From: Zychaea mexicana
Taxonomy: Eukaryota; Mucoromycota; Mucoromycetes; Mucorales; Lichtheimiaceae
NCBI RefSeq assembly: GCF_025766255.1
Contig: NW_026516706.1
Coordinates: forward strand, 62,001-126,000
Length of the DNA: 64,000 nucleotides
Reading direction: 5' to 3'
The translations under genes and the position numbers were made by a program. Of this stretch, positions 44,658 to 57,297 are shown in pieces; the stretch's first letter is position 1; each line of letters opens with the position of its first letter. The notes under the pieces were generated by a model. The model was not told where the DNA came from. It did not search any database and saw only the letters and a program-made list of their open reading frames with translations.

Positions 44658-47600
44658 TTAAGTGCGTCTGCGTTTGACGTTACGTTCAGAACGACGTAGT
44701 GGTGCAGTTTGTTTGCGTTTGCTTTGCGTTTGGCGAGGCTGAGGTGGCTGTGCCTGTTTTGTCTGCTTTGCTTGGTTGTGAGTGTTACGAAGCCGAGGAG
44801 GCAATCGCTTACCCTGATTTGAATTGCTATCGTCTCGACGTTGCCAATATTTTTCAATCAGCGTCAAGTCATTGAAATGCTCGATGGGTTCCCAGGTATC
44901 GTCTTCAGGCCCATATCCTTTCCAACGAACAAGATACTTATAATTGCCAGGAGAACCTTGGTGATCCACAATAGACTGAACTTCAAAGAAATCTTCACCA
45001 GAAGCGATGGTGTCCTGAGAAATCAGTTTGATATAATGAGGAGGAACATCACGACCCAGAAGGGCGCCTGTAGAGTCCGTAAGAACGTATTGACCATTCC
45101 CTTTGTTTTTGCCATGGACAGTGTAAGGACCTTCATAACGAGGATCGGTCTTGGATCGACGATTCATGCTGACGACCATAACCTTACTGCCGATAGGGAA
45201 TTCCTTCAAAATACGGAACTTCTTTGCGAATTTCCCTTCTTGTGCTTGGTGTAGAGCTTTGATCCGGTCACGAAGAGCAGGAATGACAACCTCAGCCATC
45301 TGTTCCTCTCTTTTGTCAGTGTAACGAATCTGATCCTCAATGCCTTCCTGTATCAAATTGCTGTAGTCTTGCCAGAGATTAGGTTGACGAGCGAACATGA
45401 CCGAAAACGGACGGGAACGATGCAAGGCAGCATGCTTGTTATTGATAGCAAGTTGTGCACTTGGAAGGAACAGATCCCAATCATCCTTTTTTCCGTGTAA
45501 ACGTTTAACGATCACGCTCTTCGTCGTATGAACCCATTTTTCTGCGCAGCCATTTGCTCTAGGATTGTATTGCGTAATGAGGCGTCTGTCTACGGCACAG
45601 TTTTCCAATAGATGACGAACGACTTCATTGCTGAATTCAGAACCACGATCCATTTGTAGGATTTTTGGGTAACCAAAGTCTCCAAAGATTTGAACGAGAT
45701 TCATAGCAATGGTAAGTGCGGTCTTGTCAGGAAGAGCACGTAAAATAACGTAGCGAGAAAATAAATCAACCATGACCAAAATATAGTTGTTACCACGAGG
45801 TGTAGTGCAGTTTAAATCGCCTAGGTCAATAGCCCAGTGATCGCCAGGTTTATCTGCAGCGATGCTACGAAGTGGGTGATAACCGTGTTTGCCAATATTG
45901 AAACGTTGACAGTCTGGACAATTAGCAACGGTGTTTAAAGCGTCTTTCTTTATAGTTGACCAGTGTAGGCCTTGGCTATGCATTTCATTGATGATTGAAT
46001 CAGTACCGAAATGGCCATTGAGATGCGCTTGTACTAGGAGATTAGCACGTTCATTATCGGGTGGTGTCATGTATTCGACGAGTGTTGCAGCACGTTGAGT
46101 GAGGGATTGAGAAGAAGAAGAAAAGCCGTTTTTGTTTTGGTGTGACTTTTTGAGTTCACCCAAATATGGTGAAGGAGCGATTCTTTTTCCTGTAGTATCA
46201 TCCCCCGCCAGCTTCTTTGGCATAAAAAGACGGCTGAGCGTGTCCGGTAAGATGTTTTGCATACCAGGTAGATGAACCACTTCAAAGTCATAGTCAAAGA
46301 TAGTGTCATACCAGGTACCCATCATCGGATTTGCTACAACTTGTGTGTGCAGATAAGTTAAAGCTTTATGATCAGTAAAGAGTGTAAATCTGTTACCCCA
46401 TAGATACTTGTGGAATTTGCGAAAACTGAAGACAACTGCTAAAAGTTCACGCTTTGTGACACTATATGACGTTTCAGCTTTGTTTAAAGCACGTGCCATG
46501 AAACCAATGTATTGATATCGGTTGTTTTTGATTTGGTAAAGACAGCAACCAATACCAGTGTCAGAAGCATCCGTTGCCACATAATAAGGCAAAGATTCAT
46601 CAGGTTGGCTTAAGACAGGAGCAGATTCCAAAGCAGCTTTGATATTGTTAAAAGCGATGGTGTGTTCTTCTGTCCAGTGCCCGGATAAATCCTTTATGTT
46701 GCGGAGCTTGTCAAGGGGAGCTGTGAGCATAGCCCCCTTGGGAATGGATTGTCGGAAGAAGTTCACTAATCCAAGAAATTGTTGTATGTTATGGCCGGTT
46801 TGAGGTAATTTCCAGTCATGGACGTTAGCAAATTTGCGTTTATCCAGAGAAATACCACCAGCATGAAGACAGTAACCAAGGAGGTAGACTGACTTTTGAG
46901 CCCAGGAGCATTTGTCACTGTTGAGCACGAGATTGACCTTGGAGAGACGACTAATAGCGTCTTGTACGTGATGTACGTGTTCTTCCATAGAGTCAGAGAA
47001 GACAATGATGTCATCAATATAAGAATCCACGTGCTTCACACCATTAAAGATGATATGAACACATTTCATAAATAAACTGCACAAAAAACGGATACCAAAC
47101 GGACATCCCACAAAGGAATATTGTCGATCGTTAAAGGTAAATGAGAGTTTTGCTTGATCTTCTTCGTGTACTTTGAAGCGTGTGAAAGCGGATTTCAAAT
47201 CAAGACAAGTGAAGACAGTCGCGTTTTTCATCCGTCTTGCAATATCGGAGCAAAGAGGGATTGGATAGGACTCTTCAGTTGTACATAAGGCGTTCAGTGC
47301 CCTAGTATCAATACAAGGTCGATAGGATGTAGGCAATCCTGTTTTCGGATCCTTTTTGGGTGCAAATGTCATAGGATTGTTCCATGCATTACCAGGAGGA
47401 GCGTGTTTGATAATACCATCAGCTAACCATTGATCTATCTGTGTTTGAAGAATAGGAATCAATTTGTCTGCTAAAGGATATTGACGCCGATTTACAACTT
47501 TTCCTTCAGGTGTGTGAATACGAACAACCGATTCGGGAAGAGTGCAAAAAGCAGAAGGAGGAATGTTTATATTTTCCTGTATGTAAGGTTGAATAGATTC

Positions 47601-48004
47601 AAGAAATTGTTTGTGTTGCTCTGGTGTACCAGCAGGAGAATTGTTTGGTTCAGGTAAATCTTCTGGTTCAGGCAAGCTAGGACGAGAAGAGCGGTGCCAG
47701 CAAGAGGCGAGCCCTTTCAAGTAAATACCAATAAGAGGCATGAGATCTGAGCCAATAGATACTTCGGCATCAGCATTGAATTCAAAGACTTCAAAAGAAT
47801 GTGAGGCAGTGATTCCGTTGTGTAAAATCTTTATTTCGTTTGTATGACCAATTCTACTAATGCTCGGGCCAGGAGCAGCCAAGTTGACCTTTCCTTTCAT
47901 GGGAGTGACAGACAGACCCAGAAACGACCGCAGCGAAGGAGTGATTGCCGAAAATGTGGCACCCGGATCAACAAACGCCCAGGTTTCATACTCAATCATA
48001 ACAA
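44658..48004 (-). CDS. Chromovirus Pol (PR-RT-RH-IN-chromodomain)
   Basis: An open frame of about 1,115 codons counted from [13 protein letters not shown], whose ATG overlaps the gag stop; the frame stays open a further 430 bp upstream. The protease active site is DPGATFS (DSG/DTG in most relatives). RT has the catalytic YIDDIIVFS. RNase H has [18 protein letters not shown] and [10 protein letters not shown]. The integrase zinc domain has HLNGH and CPDC, and its D-D-E core is [16 protein letters not shown] and NGCAEKW. The C-terminal chromodomain reads [20 protein letters not shown] and would direct integration to modified histones. Pol lies in the +1 frame relative to Gag. Confidence 0.95.
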
Positions 48005-49704
48005 GCTTTGTGAAGTGAAGCATCGACCTCTTCCATAACCGCGTCTTCCAGAGAAAGAGACGAGAACGGGGCAGAAGATGGTGATGGTGCCGTGTGAGCC
48101 ACGGAGGCAACAGCAGCAGGGATCGGCGCGGGAGCCGAGGAAGGAAGAGAAGGGATTGGCTCGGAAGCCGGGGTGACTGGTGCGGAGCCAGAAGCAGACG
48201 ATGACTCGGAAGCCAAAGTTGCTGAACGAATAGCCAAATGGTTGACTTGACATCTGTGCGTTTTGTCCCAAGGGGCACCACAGCGGAAACACTTCTTACC
48301 ACCTGACGATGGCGACGACAAGCCTCCCAAACCAGCAGAACCAGCACTCGGAACCACACCAGACGAAGACGACGACGCACTCGAGTGCTTCGAAACCTTG
48401 CCAGACGAACCATTGTTGCGAACACCTGTCAGCATGCGGCATTCTTCTGTCGAATGGCGGCCAGCACCGTGCAAACGGCAGACCTTGCCAGCAGAGACCT
48501 TCTTCTTTCCCTTGTTGTTTTTAGCAGCGACAGGCGAGGACCAAGGGGAACTTGAACCTACTACGGAAGTAGTATCCAGAGAAGCAGCTTCTTTGCTGTG
48601 TTTTGACACAACTACCTTGCCGTACAGCGTGCGCGCCAAGTTTGCAGCTTGGTCAGTGGAAGCCCGTTGGCTGGCCGGCAGATGAGCTTGGCTCAGAGCA
48701 ACATGCTGTGTGAGCTCCGGAAGCAACGAATTAATGTAAAGAGCGGCGATGACCTTGCTGTCCTCGCAGCCAGCTTCTCTGCGGATCTTGTGAAAACGGT
48801 CGGTATACCGTTGCACCGATTCATTACGGCTCATGCGCAAGTTAAACAACTCTTGCATGCATTGGGCTTGACGTTCGGCATCCTGGATTCCGTACTTGGC
48901 GATGATGGCCTTGCGGGCGAACGACCAAGGGAACTCACCATGGGGCTTGAGGTGGTTGGTGAACCAGGAGCGTTGATCTGGAGACAACATGCGTGGGAGC
49001 AAGCGGCACCAGTTGGAATCCATGTTCTGGCTATACGAGCCAACGATGTCCTCAAAGCGGTCGAGGCACTCTTGCACCGAGGCAAAGACTGGCTTGGCTT
49101 GATCGAAAATATTCCCTGACCATTGGAGCAGAGGTAAGTCGGACGGGACAACAATTCTAGAAGCGGTGTTGGTGGCATCAGTCTTGAACAACCTCTTTTG
49201 CACCGAGAGCAAGATATCCAAATCCTTGGAAGCGGAGAGGTAGTCGGCTTGGACACGAGCATGTTCTTGGTTGGTGAGACCACCGAGAGCAAGACATTCA
49301 GCCAAAGAGGCTAAGCGTTCACCTAGTTGATCAATGGCAGCCTGAGAGCGAGCAGCAGACGAAATCCTAGTGGCAGCAGCGATGGAAACGGATTCTTGCA
49401 TCACCACGTCAGGAACGTTGGGCAACGACAATTGTGGCACACCACCAGCAGCAAAAACAGCAGAACCAGCGGCACCGGCGACACTAGCATACGAATGACC
49501 TTGCACACCAGTAGTTGAGCCAGCAACTTGATTAACAAAGGAACTTCCCTGCTCGACAGCGTGGGGTGCTTGATGGACTTCTTGAGAACCAGCTTGATGA
49601 CTATGGACGGATGTGGCCTGGACCTCTTGAACCGAAGCAGTAGCAGCAGCCGGAGAACCAGCAGACGAGTTGATGGGAGAACCGAAATCAATATGAGTGG
49701 ACAT
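47992..49704 (-). CDS. Chromovirus Gag
   Basis: 570 aa starting at [14 protein letters not shown], just inside the 5' LTR. The upstream open frame reads through LTR sequence and is not used. The protein has a Gln/Ser/Ala-rich N-terminus and a capsid-like helical middle ([32 protein letters not shown]). Two Cys/His motifs follow: [14 protein letters not shown] and [14 protein letters not shown], the second with a spacing unlike the standard CX2CX4HX4C knuckle. It ends at TGA 47992-47994, five bases past the first in-frame ATG of Pol (ATGATTGA overlap), which suggests +1 shifting or termination-reinitiation for Pol expression. Confidence 0.9.
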   Translation of the reverse strand: MSTHIDFGSPINSSAGSPAAATASVQEVQATSVHSHQAGSQEVHQAPHAVEQGSSFVNQVAGSTTGVQGHSYASVAGAAGSAVFAAGGVPQLSLPNVPDVVMQESVSIAAATRISSAARSQAAIDQLGERLASLAECLALGGLTNQEHARVQADYLSASKDLDILLSVQKRLFKTDATNTASRIVVPSDLPLLQWSGNIFDQAKPVFASVQECLDRFEDIVGSYSQNMDSNWCRLLPRMLSPDQRSWFTNHLKPHGEFPWSFARKAIIAKYGIQDAERQAQCMQELFNLRMSRNESVQRYTDRFHKIRREAGCEDSKVIAALYINSLLPELTQHVALSQAHLPASQRASTDQAANLARTLYGKVVVSKHSKEAASLDTTSVVGSSSPWSSPVAAKNNKGKKKVSAGKVCRLHGAGRHSTEECRMLTGVRNNGSSGKVSKHSSASSSSSGVVPSAGSAGLGGLSSPSSGGKKCFRCGAPWDKTHRCQVNHLAIRSATLASESSSASGSAPVTPASEPIPSLPSSAPAPIPAAVASVAHTAPSPSSAPFSSLSLEDAVMEEVDASLHKACYD

Positions 49705-49763
49705 GGTAAGTAAGGTAGTGAAATAAAGTAGTAATATAGAGAAAAGGAATTCGTTGAAAAAAA

Positions 49764-50179
49764 TGTAATATCCAATAAACCAAAAGAGACAGAATAAGTC
49801 AACGAGACCCGAAAGGAATTGAAACTGGTTTATTATGATAACAAAAGTTCTCACTATTTATAAGAAATGGCTTATCCTTGGCAACTACCACAGCGTGTGC
49901 ATTGAACGAATGAACTGATGTTATAAATCAATCATATAGGATTAAGTAATGTATGATGCGTGAGTAAAAGATACATCCGGGTAAATGCCTCAGATAGTAG
50001 CTAATGTGAATTACGTGATCCCAATAATGACAACTTCTTCCTGAGCACAGCTGATCGGTGTTTCACCAAGATGTGTATGAATAAAGAAATGTCCGCACAA
50101 GTGAGGTTATGAGGGAAATAACAGCAATCGTTAATGACCGATTAAAGAATATGTGTTATTGATCATGTTGGATACAACA
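49764..50179 (-). repeat. Chromovirus 5' LTR (416 bp)
   Basis: Right LTR, followed by ACATG. The sequence on its internal side starts with a T-run in element orientation and shows no clear tRNA primer-binding site, so self-priming (as in Tf1-type elements) is possible. Confidence 0.93.
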
Positions 50180-50184
50180 ACATG

Positions 50185-52181
50185 TAGATTTTGCTCTTGC
50201 ATGTATAGGTCTTACGAGGAGCAGTCATTGTTTCAATTGACGCACTTTAATAAGGTACCGGCAGGAACTACTAGCAAGACAATGACAGAAGGACCGGACA
50301 ACGATGTGTTAAGTGCTCTCAGTAAGGATAGGACAAAACAAGTAGCGAAAGGTACGAGACTACTTAAAATAGACGGAAGAAATAAGCAAACTGGTTGACG
50401 TCTTATTGTATAACGATATGTCAAATATATATAATTTTACTCTGGGATCTAAAACAGGATGTCGTTGGGGAGCAAATTGTATGATCACCAAGGCTGAGGT
50501 ATGTTCATGGCACACACTGCCTTTTGAATGACCTAATACTTCGTTGCTGTTAGCAGACAACAAATAAAAATGCTGCGTTTATGCAACATACTTCTAACAA
50601 AGTAACCTTCTTCTTAAGACCGTATACCATTTTGGGTACAGCAGCAACGCCTAAGGTCGATAAAGCAATAATAGCTAATAAAGAGCGGGGAGTAGAATTG
50701 CTTTGTTATTGTATGGTTTTCGATTTACTGATGCTATGAAGTTTTCGATGACCAGGATTAATATACTGGTGTATTATAATGATTCCTGCTGATGTCATAA
50801 TGTCCACCGCACGTTGTTGGTCGAATAAAAACGAATGAAAAAAGCCGCAAGAAGACTTTCCTATTCGTTTTATATACCCTCAAATGGACCGAGTAATCCT
50901 AGAGAATATAAGCAAACAAACAGGAACGTATGATTATGTTTCTATTAAAAGAAAGGACACTGCTGTATTCTTATTCTATTATTGGTGCATACTATACACA
51001 TTTTACCAACGCCCTGTCCAGAGGATGGGATATAACATACAAAGCTAAGGAAAAATATCCTCCCCATCGTTAGAAACTCTGTATTACCCGCCGACTTTAT
51101 ATGTAGTGATACATTACATTCTAGTAGTAATCATATACAGCAATCAGCATGGAGCACAAACTACCATTCTTCGATACACTATATACTCTGGTTATTCTAA
51201 AAAACTCTCTTAAAAATGTGTAGATCAGAGTATCGTTGGCACAAGGGGAGAGTAGTAGTGAGATATGGGCGCGATATATTCGTTAGGTTATACTGAGTAG
51301 TAAAGCTTCGATGCTTTGCTGCTACGTTTAAAGGTGAAGGTGATTTTTGTGGTCGTCTGTCACTCCGTTCTAGACATTAGAGTGACTATACCATATCGGA
51401 AGAAACTGATAGCTTGAAAAGAAGGCAGACAGCTATTAAGTCCTGTATCTCTTTTCTGCTGTGAAATCCAGAAACAGCAGGAGATGCATAATGTGGACAG
51501 AGATCCTATGATTGATATATTGTACAGTGCTGTAGTACCTAGTACATGCTATATATGCATGAGCAAGTGTGCATAATCATTCGCCTTATTTTAACTTTGG
51601 TCATAGTGGCTTATTTTATTGACTTGTAAGATTATAACGGAAACTATCTCTCACAGCAGTATATGGTGTATATTAGCTGCGTAGTTAATTGCTTCAGTGA
51701 ATAGTGGTGACTGATTTTCCGTGGCGGCAGTAGCAGCAAAGTCTCAAAGATGAGATAAATAAAGTTAAAAGAGAAGCGAGCCACGAAAAAGTCTTTTGAA
51801 AAAGGGGCAATAATATTTGTCGAAAACGGTTATATGCAGAGATAACATGCATAATAAACAGCTATGATATTATATGGTACTCAATAGTTACAATAGAGAT
51901 TGTAAAACAAAACTTGTTTGTTTTTGTTCGTTAGCTCTCGCATAGCAAGTTTTCTAATATACAATATGCATAACATAATAATGGGCTTGTTGAGTGCATT
52001 ATGACGATTACTAAAAGTCCAACTTTCAAATATAACAAAATGTTTATAATACAGCAAAAAGGAAAGAGACAAGACGAGAAGAACATGTGGAGATGATGAA
52101 TTATAAGAGCGAGGGTGTAGCGGGTGAGGGTTTATATATGCGTAAAGAGAATAAAGTAGTACGATGAGCTACTAGAAATGA
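50185..52181. other. Intergenic, no gene seen
   Basis: AT-rich sequence with only short frames. I see no repeat, tRNA or conserved domain. Confidence 0.4.
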
Positions 52182-52721
52182 TCAAGGCCTGCGGCGATAA
52201 TTTGCAAGGAATCCGCTCAAAGAAAACAGAAAGGCATGTAATCGGTCGCCATCAATATTGGCAAATCGTTCGCTAAAAGACGGGTATAAAGAGGCACGGC
52301 TACTTTTCTCCCACTCTGCCAATCGCGCCAGCCGCAAACTGAAATGGCTGAGAGTGCCTGCCCAATCCATCGTTGCGATATGGCTCCGAACCACAGACCA
52401 AATTCGTGAAGGTACAATGCTACGGAACATATCATCGACCAGGCGGATAGCAAGAAAGAAACAAAACAAGCACGTGATAGCGAAAGCGGTGAGGACCCCG
52501 ACGAACAGATAAGAGGCAATCAAGGTCAAATATTGGGTTATGGTACCGCACGTTGTACTCGTCGTTGGTGCAGCCATTCGAGATGGCTTAGGCCACGCGA
52601 GTCGCTGTTGTGGTAAAGAAAATACTGATGATGGAGCCGACGATGTACTGCTGCTTCGTGAGCATGAAGGCGAAGGGACAGTTGAGGAAGTCGTCGAAGA
52701 TGAAGGTGACGGTGATTCCAT
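52182..52721 (-). CDS. Hypothetical membrane protein
   Basis: A single-exon frame of 179 aa. It has a Ser/Thr/Pro-rich N-terminus (residues 1-55) and one long hydrophobic block, YLTLIASYLFVGVLTAFAIT continuing LFCFFLAIRL, long enough for a membrane hairpin. An amphipathic C-terminus rich in Arg/Leu/Phe follows (FSLRLARLAEWEKSS, FLFSLSGFLANYRRRP). The shape is reminiscent of hairpin proteins of the ER or lipid droplet, but I recognise no family. A purine-rich tract upstream (52790-52870) resembles leaders of other genes here. Confidence 0.55.
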   Translation of the reverse strand: MESPSPSSSTTSSTVPSPSCSRSSSTSSAPSSVFSLPQQRLAWPKPSRMAAPTTSTTCGTITQYLTLIASYLFVGVLTAFAITCLFCFFLAIRLVDDMFRSIVPSRIWSVVRSHIATMDWAGTLSHFSLRLARLAEWEKSSRASLYPSFSERFANIDGDRLHAFLFSLSGFLANYRRRP

Positions 52722-55529
52722 GGTGCCTTATTGGTTGGCTGTTTGTATAGTCATGCGCTTTCGCCGCTCGTCAGCTACAAAAAAAACTGTTATCTATCAG
52801 AAAAGAAAGAAAGTACAAAGGAAAGAAGAAAAAGAAAGAAGAAGAGAATGGAAGAGGGAAGGAAGAAAACAATCTTGTTATTGACCTTAATATTCTGGGG
52901 GACCCGATAGCATTTTTTCATGCCCAGTCATGCCGCTCTGTCTTTTACTAGGCCTTCCTTCTTTCTGCTTTGTTGTCCTTTGCGCGCGCTCTCTCTCTTT
53001 CTCTGAGTACTTTGTTGCGCTAAGCAACTCTCGGCGCTTAGGACCCGCTTCATAATAGTATCACACACTTCTTGTGTGCATGTACGACCATGCTATCGAT
53101 CTACGAACTCGCATCTGTAAATTTCGCTCCTTCTCTTCTACTCGTCACCTACTTTTTTTCCCGAGTTTTGATGGCCAAAGCGCTAAACCTTGTTACCACC
53201 CTGGTGCCATATAGCTGAGTCTCCAGAAAATAACAGCGAATTACTTATTAGATACAGCGTTATGCTTCAGAACAGAAGAAAAAAGGTAGCGAGTCATCAT
53301 CAATGTACCATAGCAAGAGTATCACGAAGCCAGAAAATCTGGCGGCCTGCCTGTATAGCCGAAGGTATTCAGAATTGATTGGTGACTCTCACATCCTAAA
53401 GCTGAAAAGCTAACAATAGATAGTGGGATACAAGGTCATTGCCCCAGGACCGGTGTATAACTACATTGTTTTTCTCTCACCGCTCGTGTTCCCGTTTTCC
53501 AATGAGGGAAAGAGAGAGAGAAGAGTAACATGTAGCACAATTCGCATAAATATGGTAATAAGCGTGGGGGCAACGACAGGCTGTGGCAAAATCACTCGGA
53601 AACTCAATTTTTCCCCTAAAAATGTGAAGCCGAAGCATGTGCACATTTTCACATACGGATAGTTCGTAACTGCTATAGAAAAGGATCAGGGTTACTAAAG
53701 TAAAAGGTCGGCTGAATGTTGGTATTTACAGACACCCCTCTTTACCTTTTTTGAAAAGAAAGACATCATGTGGTTTCTTCTGTTTGTTTGTTTGTTTGAT
53801 CAAGTCTTTCTCATAGAAATGTGGGGTTATGGTGTGCTATTACCGACTCTTAAACGAGTATGCACTTTGGAAAATGTTGTTTGATACATGAATCGTGGCA
53901 TAGGGCAGCTTTTGACAGCATTACACTCTGGACGTGACACGTTTCGCGGACTTTTTGGATGGTCAGTGAGCCCTGAGAACACATAATTGCTCATTTCCTA
54001 TCCTTTTACAGCGTACATCAGCAGCTGCTGACAAAGACCAAAGTTTAATCGGTCTTGATACAAAAAATTAGTTTTTGGGAGTAAATAGCAATAATACCGT
54101 AGCCGACTGATTGGTGCTGACAAGGGGTTAGATACCATCTTCGACCGCCTTGATCTTTATTAGATAATTGAAACGGCGAGGTAATAGATTGTAAAAAGAT
54201 AAACAATAATATATATATATTTGCACCTTAATAAAATTGTAAGCGAGAATAGCAAAATGTCGCTCATTAGCTCGCTTTGCTAAGGCTATGACGTCGATGC
54301 TAAAGTGCACCGGCAATACATATTGTGACAACAGATGACCACTAGGGACCAGAATAATGTGCTGATAGCCAAATCCGCAAGTGTAAACTATGGTATAGCG
54401 TCGAAGATAGGTATAACATAACCATGCATTTTGATAGAAGATGAGCGAGTAGAGGCCTGGAATATCAAATGAAATGTTAAGATGGGCTGTGAGAACTAAT
54501 ATCTCACAGAGCTGAGAAGTGGTCATACATCCCTCTGCCATATAAGTCAATACTATCATCCATAATTTAAAACAAAAGTGCGGAAGTAGCACACGCTATC
54601 CTAGATGGTATGTGTCTTAATTGGACAGTTGTCGGATTACGGATTGTGCTTTCAAAACCGACAATGTACGTATAATAGAGCTAGCAAAATGTTGGAGGAC
54701 CGACTTTTTTGTTTGTATTGAAAGTAATAAGTAATACGGGCATGTGAGTAACTTGGTGGCATACATGCTTTGAAGAAAAGACATATTATAGGTATGATGT
54801 AAACAAAAAGCGAGCCTTTGCATGATATTTTACTGACTAACTCGTCTCCGACCATTGTGTATGTTTCATCAACTAAGGCGTATGTGAAGTTTTGTGACAG
54901 AAGTCTACCACCACCTTAATAAATAGAGATATTGAATGTATAAGTAATGATAACCACTACATTAAAATCAAAATAATATACAAGTTTTATTCGATGTCCG
55001 TGAATATTCCTGTGTGATGGCAATAGAAGCCGATCTATGTAATACAATTACCGATAAGTGTTCCATCTGCGTAGCAAAGCATTGCAGATCTGATCGTCGG
55101 CACAAGGTTCAAAACACGCACAATTAAAACGTGTTCTGACACATAGACGTCGCGTGCATGACCATATGTAGGATTTGGGGAGGTGTTCTACTTGTCTGAT
55201 TGCAAGGACCAGTGGCGTTGGTAACAGCGGACGGATAAAGAAAAGCAACTAAATAAATGTAACTGAAAGAAGGCCGTTGAGCTACGGTTTTGCCAGAACG
55301 CCAACTGCTTCGATAAAAGACGAGCCCTAACAAGCTTACAATATGTCAAGGCACAAGATTCAGTGCGGGTTTATCTTCTAGCAAAGTCCACTGGTAATAA
55401 TTAGCCACGTGCATAGCAGATGCTGGGAGACGGTTGATTGGATAAAAGGAGTAAGCAGCTGTCTATTTCCCATGTCAGCTTCTTGTTTCTCCCTTTCTTT
55501 TTCTTCTTTTCAACTCTTAGTAGTATACC
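52722..55529. other. Intergenic, no convincing gene
   Basis: The longest frame is a 154-codon minus frame at 54128-54592 of Tyr/Leu/Ile-rich composition with no recognised family or splice context. A GTTTGTTTGTTT tract lies near 53782. The last part is the tropomyosin promoter (T/C-rich leader 55480-55520). Confidence 0.35.
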
Positions 55530-56158
55530 ATGGAAAAATTACGCGAGGTAATTTCTTTTATTGCAACCACTTTACAACAAAAACTAACAATAGGTATTTA
55601 ACTCGTAATTATTTAGAAAATCAGCAACATTCGCGCCGAGGCAGAAGCTGCCAATGCCAAAGTTGAAGCATTGGAAACCAAGTTGAAGGAGCTCGAACAG
55701 GAACAAATGCAACGCGAACATGAAATTATCTCGTTGACCAACAAGAACAAACACCTCACTGAGGATCTGGAAGCAGCACAAGAGAAAATCACGCAGCTCA
55801 AGAGTTTGGAAGATGAGGACGACGATTTGAAAAAGGAAAACGACGCAGCACAACGCAAGATCACCTTGTTGGAGCAGGAGCTTGAATCCTCAGACAAGTC
55901 GTTGCGCGAAACCACTAAAAAGTAAGTTTTGTGTGTGTGATGTGTAGTAGTGTTCTTTTCATGAACCTGATGATCCTTTTTGGTATTATCTGTAGTTTCC
56001 GTGAAGCTGATGTGAAGGCCGAGCACTTTGAGCGCAAGGTCCAGCAATTGGAAAACCTGTTGTTTGAGCAGGAAAAGAGAAACGAGGAGCTCAAGACCAA
56101 GAACCACGAGCTCCAAACTCAACTTGACGAGTTCAACGCACAGCTCGACGAAATCTAA
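55530..56158 (+). CDS. TPM1: Tropomyosin
   Basis: Three exons, 55530-55547 (18 nt, MEKLRE), 55617-55921 and 55996-56158, giving 161 aa, the same length as yeast Tpm2 and fission yeast Cdc8. The whole protein is a heptad coiled coil with no Pro or Gly: KISNIRAEAEAANAKVEALE, SLTNKNKHLTEDLEAAQEKI, and EADVKAEHFERKVQQLENLL. It ends QTQLDEFNAQLDEI, typical of fungal tropomyosins. It stabilises formin-nucleated actin cables and the cytokinetic ring. The six-codon first exon is easily missed, but the phase and the N-terminal MEKLRE of the family support it. Confidence 0.95.
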
Positions 56159-56834
56159 AAACAAGAATAATATCATGTGGTTGACAGCCCAATCGTAACA
56201 TCCAGAAAACACACACATCCCTATTTATATATCACACGCAAAGCATTCCCCATTATACTTCAAGAAAGAAAGCATTCAAAGAATAATAAACCAACCTGAA
56301 CCCACGTTCACGTTTTACATCTATCACCCCCTCCTTTTCATGCTTGTCGTTTCAACTATTGTTCCTCTCCCATGTGGTCCAAGCTGTACTACCATCAATT
56401 TCTATTAGGTAAGGTAGCCTGGTGACAAAAACTTTTCTTTTTTTGAGAGCATGTTCCAAGCTGCAGTGATACCCGTACCTTCTCGATGTAAAAGATACGA
56501 TGAGTCACACCGAGCATATTCATATAACAATGCATGCTAATAGCCTTCCCTTGCTTTCCGCATCTGTTGACAGCAAAGTATATCTGCATTTGATGTTACT
56601 CCCATAGAATAGACGGTTTTCAATTTCTTCCCTTGTGAGCACGTGGAATAATTATGCCGTCCCTCCAAGCGTTTCCACGACTTCAATATTCGCACAGAAA
56701 AAAAATTTTTGAGTGAATGTCCAAACATTAAAGATAAAATAAGTTGCGTGGGCAATGTCGGCTCTCTTTTGAATGTGTGAGTTTTATTGTTTTCGACAGG
56801 TAAAGAGTTGTTGCGTAGCTGATGGTGATGCTGC

Positions 56835-57297
56835 TTAGATTTCGGCCAATTCGCGAAGACGACGGACGGTCGAACGAACAGTGGTGGCAGCCGCGGTCGA
56901 AACAGTGTAAGCGCCACCGGCCATGGTCTTCTTGCAGCCCTTGCACTTCCAGATACCGACAGCTTGGCGCTTGACAGCGTCCTATACGATGATAATGAGA
57001 TACAATTGAGCAATCATTCAAAAAAGTATCTTTGAAACAAACTAAATTGGAAAAAAATAATCTACCTTGCCGCAGAAGGTGCAAGTGTAGGTGGCGTGCT
57101 GGGTGATTTCCATCTTCTTCACCATCTTTCTGAGGGAAGCGCCATAACGAGTGCCGTACTTGCCGGTGATGCCGACTTTCTTGGTGCGCTTAGTCTATAG
57201 ATTGATACATAGATGAATGGATGGATGGATGGGTGGATGGATGAGTCGGATGGTGTGATTTAGCAGATACGTCTTCCTTCGTTATCCTTCATACCAT
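56835..57297 (-). CDS. RPL43: 60S ribosomal protein eL43 (L37a)
   Basis: Three exons, 57297-57295 (only the ATG), 57194-57066 and 56981-56835, giving 92 aa, the exact family length. The sequence [20 protein letters not shown] is the universal N-terminus. The zinc ribbon uses CTFCGK and CKGCKK, and the C-terminus is [23 protein letters not shown]. The first intron starts directly after the start codon (ATG|GTATGA), an arrangement common in fungal ribosomal-protein genes. The T/C-rich and GGAT-repeat sequence inside intron 1 is not conserved coding. Convergent with tropomyosin. Confidence 0.97.

Larger units (their letters stand above)
44090..50179 (-). mobile_element. Ty3/gypsy chromovirus, structurally complete
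   Basis: A 6,090-bp LTR retrotransposon on the minus strand with two 416-bp LTRs, a perfect 5-bp target duplication (ACATG at 44085-44089 and 50180-50184), a polypurine tract, and uninterrupted gag and pol frames. The order protease-RT-RNase H-integrase-chromodomain places it in the chromoviruses of the Metaviridae. LTR divergence of about 2% suggests an insertion that is not brand new but probably still coding-competent. Related solo or partial LTRs occur at 42364-43065. Confidence 0.95.

Noticed and set aside
54128..54592. 154-codon minus-strand frame
   Set aside because: Tyr/Ile/Leu-rich composition expected from AT-rich non-coding sequence; no recognisable motif.
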